Shown: in pieces, positions 61,440 to 64,000 of the stretch | How positions within the stretch are numbered: position 1 is the stretch's first letter | How the letters are laid out: each line of letters starts with the position of its first letter | DNA from: Nageia nagi | Taxonomy: Eukaryota; Pinophyta | Direction: 5' to 3' | Length of the DNA: 64,000 bases | Assembly: GCA_050084985.1 (NCBI GenBank) | Contig: JBITNC010000001.1 | Coordinates: 130,324,001 to 130,388,000, forward strand | Notes under the pieces: generated by a model | Databases searched by the model: none | Seen by the model: the letters and a program-made list of their open reading frames with translations, nothing else | What the model was told of the DNA's origin: nothing | Translations under genes and position numbers: made by a program

Positions 61440-64000
61440 TGTAATGCTTCAAATAGATCCCATTAATATGAATAGGTAATTTTTGAGACCCAATGATATC
61501 TTGTAATTTGAATGCATTACTTTGCATGGCTTGAGTGATGATATAAGATCTGCTTCAGAGAGAGTTGAATTTCTAGTGTCTTGCAAGCTTTGCTTTCTCC
61601 TCATCCCATTTGAGAACAGTGTCACAAGTTCAAACTTCACCCAAGAATACTTTTTCTTATCAAACCATTTCTTAAAAATGTGTTAGCAATGTTGAAATGA
61701 CTCATATGCTTTGTTCTGATCTTCCTCCAACTTTAGGAGTTGATTATACCTAGATTGTAGTGGCTCAAAGTCATGGTCCTCCATTTTTTGCAAGATTTTT
61801 AATGCTAGTAACTCAATGTGTATTGGTAATATAGGTCTTTTACCATATACTGTGCATATGGGGATGTTTTGATTATTGATTTAATGTTGATCCTATCTAC
61901 CTATAATGCAAATTCTAATTGTGTATGACATTGTTTGAGATTCCCTTAAATTATCCTTTTGATGATCTGAGTTAGGTTTTTATTAGCTAATTTAGCTAAC
62001 CTATTACCTTGTAGGTAATAATTTGAAGAGAATAACTAGTATATCCCATATTCAACAATAAAATTTGATAAGTTACCTTCAATAAATGTCAAGCCATTAT
62101 TTGAAATAATAGTCTATAGGATTCTAAAGCGAGTGATTATTCTTTTGATCATTTCTATCATCACTTCTTGATCTGTATTCTTACATGGCATAACTTCTAA
62201 CCATGTAGTAAAGTAATTTATTAGAGTCAAGATGAATTTATGGCCTATTGAGGAATTTGAGTTTATAACACCAATGAAGTCCATACCCCATTGTTGGAAG
62301 GGTTCCTTAACTACCATAGGTTTAAGAGGCATAGAAGCTTGCCTTCTTTTTCCTACAAATCTACTACATTTGTCACATTCTCAAGAAATCTTGAATGAAT
62401 CTTGAAATATGGTGGGCCAATAATACCCAACTTGTAATAATTTTGCTACTGTATTTGGTCCACTATAATGCCCTCTAGAGAATTCACATTGAAATTCATG
62501 CAATATTCTCCAAGATTCATCATGAGTCACACATCTTAATAGGGTTTGATCAAATTTGTTTCTATAGAGATGGTCATCTATCATCATAAAATTTGGATCA
62601 TATAGCTTGATCTCCTTTGAAATCTATCTAGAAATTCAAGACATTTACTAATTTGAAAATAAAAATAAGTTGCTTAATTCAATCACTTTCTTCATTAAGT
62701 TACTACTCATCCTATATAATAGTAATCATATGTGAAGCTTCAACTTTATTTTCATATAGAGCCCCACCTCTGATTAACTTGGTTGGTTTAATTTCCATAT
62801 CATATTCCATTATTTTAGTAATCCAACCAGTATTTCTTTCACCTAAGTCTCCTTGTATAACATAATTGTTTACATTTGGATGGATAGTAAATACAAGGAT
62901 TCTATTGTGGAAGACATAATGCTTGAATTTATTAAGTCCCTTCATTATTGAAAATACTTTCTTTTCAATAAATGAGTACATTTTCTAGTCTTGATGTAGT
63001 GTTTGGCTATGAAAAGTAATCAGATGTTGTTTCTTATCATCCTTCTATGCTAGAATTGCAACAATGCTTCTTTCTTCTCCATATGTGTACATGATGAAAT
63101 ATTTTGACATATCAAAATTTTTTAAGTATATAAGCTTCTATTATAGCCTTTTTAATTTCTTTAAAGGCTAGTTTTGCTTCATCTGACTAGGAGAATATAG
63201 CATCTTTTTTTAGCATTGAAGTGATTGGGGATATAATTTTTAAAAAATCATTAATGAATTTTCTAACAAAATTGATCTAACCAAGGAATGATTGCAAGGC
63301 TTTCTTTTTGGAGGGGAGTGACAATGCTTCAATATATTTCACTCTATTTGGATCAATCACTAATCCCTCCTTTGAGATAATGTGGCCAACTAATTTTGTT
63401 TGGTTAACCATAAAAATAATTTTTTTTGGATTAATTGAAATACCAAATTCTATGCATTTTTCAAAAATTTATCTAAGATGTTCCATATGATCCTTTATAC
63501 TCCTAGAGAATTCTATAATATCATCCAAATAAATTAAGATAATCTTATTTATCAGGTCACCAAATGCATGATCCATGGCTCTTTGAAAAGTAGCTTCTAC
63601 ATTAGAAAGATCAAAAGGCATTCTTTGAAAAGAAAATGTTTCCCATTTAGTTGTAAATGTAGTTTTGTACTGATCTTCATCTTTACCCAAATTTGGTTAA
63701 ATCTTGAGTAACCATCAATCATTGAAAAATAGTAAGCTCTGGCTACTGTATGCAAGATCTATTCCATAGGTGGGAGAGGATAATTATCTTTGAGAGATGC
63801 TTGATTCAAATTTCTAAAACCAACATAGAGTTTGATTTCCCCACTCTTCTTTATGATAGGAACTAGATTGGCAACCCAAGAAGAATGTTTGATAGAATAA
63901 ATAATTTTTGAATCAAGCAACTTTATCAATTCTTAGTTCATGGCTTCTTCTATTTTTGGGTTGATTAGCCTTTATTTTTGCCTATATGGTTTGGCATCTA
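61440..64000 (-). pseudogene. Ty3/gypsy pol (RT, RNase H, integrase), partial and decayed
   Basis: Minus strand, cut by the right window edge. RT from 63998: SSWVANLVPIIKKSGEIKL, FRNLNQASLKDNYPLPPME, FSMIDGYSRFNQI, then YLDDII with the catalytic DD at 63520-63525. RNase H about 63020-62640. Integrase: zinc-binding region 62587-62384, core with FQQWGMDFIGVIN and YFTTWLEVMP (62300-62180), and ISNNGLTFIE, where the second catalytic Asp is Asn (62099-62101). Damage: a frameshift near 63690, several TAG/TAA (one turns the family PPMEQIL into PPME-stop-IL) and decay after 62110. The integrase wording is that of non-chromoviral (Athila/Tat-like) plant gypsy elements. Role in life: reverse transcription and integration of the element; now dead. 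Confidence 0.85.

Noticed and set aside
57076-64000. TAA/TAG read as glutamine (alternative genetic code)
   Set aside because: Many CAA/CAG codons remain in the same frames, TGA stops and frameshifts also occur, and the P450 and splice structure are those of land plants. Decay by C-to-T explains the pattern without a new code.
1-64000. CRISPR array or prokaryotic operon
   Set aside because: No short regularly spaced repeats with unique spacers and no closely packed genes; the content is that of a plant nuclear genome.

Overview
The window looks like repeat-rich nuclear DNA of a seed plant. Evidence: an intron-rich cytochrome P450 of the plant CYP85 clan (CYP90-like), an LTR element of LARD type, a Ty3/gypsy element with an extra 3' reading frame, hAT, LINE and tRNA-derived SINE remnants, strong AT bias and almost no intact genes. 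The low gene density and the old, layered, heavily mutated transposons fit a gymnosperm (conifer or relative) best, but that is inference; no marker gene settles it. I see no intact protein-coding gene, no rRNA, no functional tRNA and no CRISPR.

Layout. 1-4.2 kb: nothing recognisable. 4.2-8.84 kb: a 1.9-kb tandem duplication derived from a LINE (minus strand); the first copy is split by an 891-bp insertion with a 9-bp target duplication and a G-quadruplex-like G-run cluster. 8.85-12.2 kb: AT-rich, nothing recognised. 12.2-17.8 kb: a block with a CYP90-like P450 pseudogene (minus strand, eight exons found, last exon missing), its flanks, and a SINE. 19.2-23.2 kb: a decayed hAT transposase gene (+) fused to a DUF8039-like module. 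24.1-26.5 kb: a convergent decayed multi-exon gene of unknown family with coiled coil (-). 26.5-31.7 kb: minisatellites and a SINE-like piece. 31.7-48.3 kb: a five-unit, ~1.05-kb tandem array, interrupted in its first unit by an 11.4-kb LTR element (two ~4.1-kb LTRs, 3.3-kb interior, TSD ATTAC). 50.45-52.8 kb: a second copy of the flanks of the P450 block, lacking the P450 and carrying its own SINE. 54.8-57.1 kb: tandem repeats. 57.1-64 kb: the 3' part of a Ty3/gypsy element on the minus strand (RT, RNase H, integrase, then a ~1,290-codon extra ORF); its gag side lies beyond the right edge.

A common theme is decay by stop codons that mostly fit C-to-T change at glutamine (CAG/CAA to TAG/TAA) and CGA arginine codons, as expected from deamination of methylated cytosines in silenced plant repeats. 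The most useful objects for follow-up are the LARD-like element with its two relict ORFs, the gypsy extra ORF, and the two copies of the P450 block, which allow the SINE insertions to be seen as filled versus empty sites.
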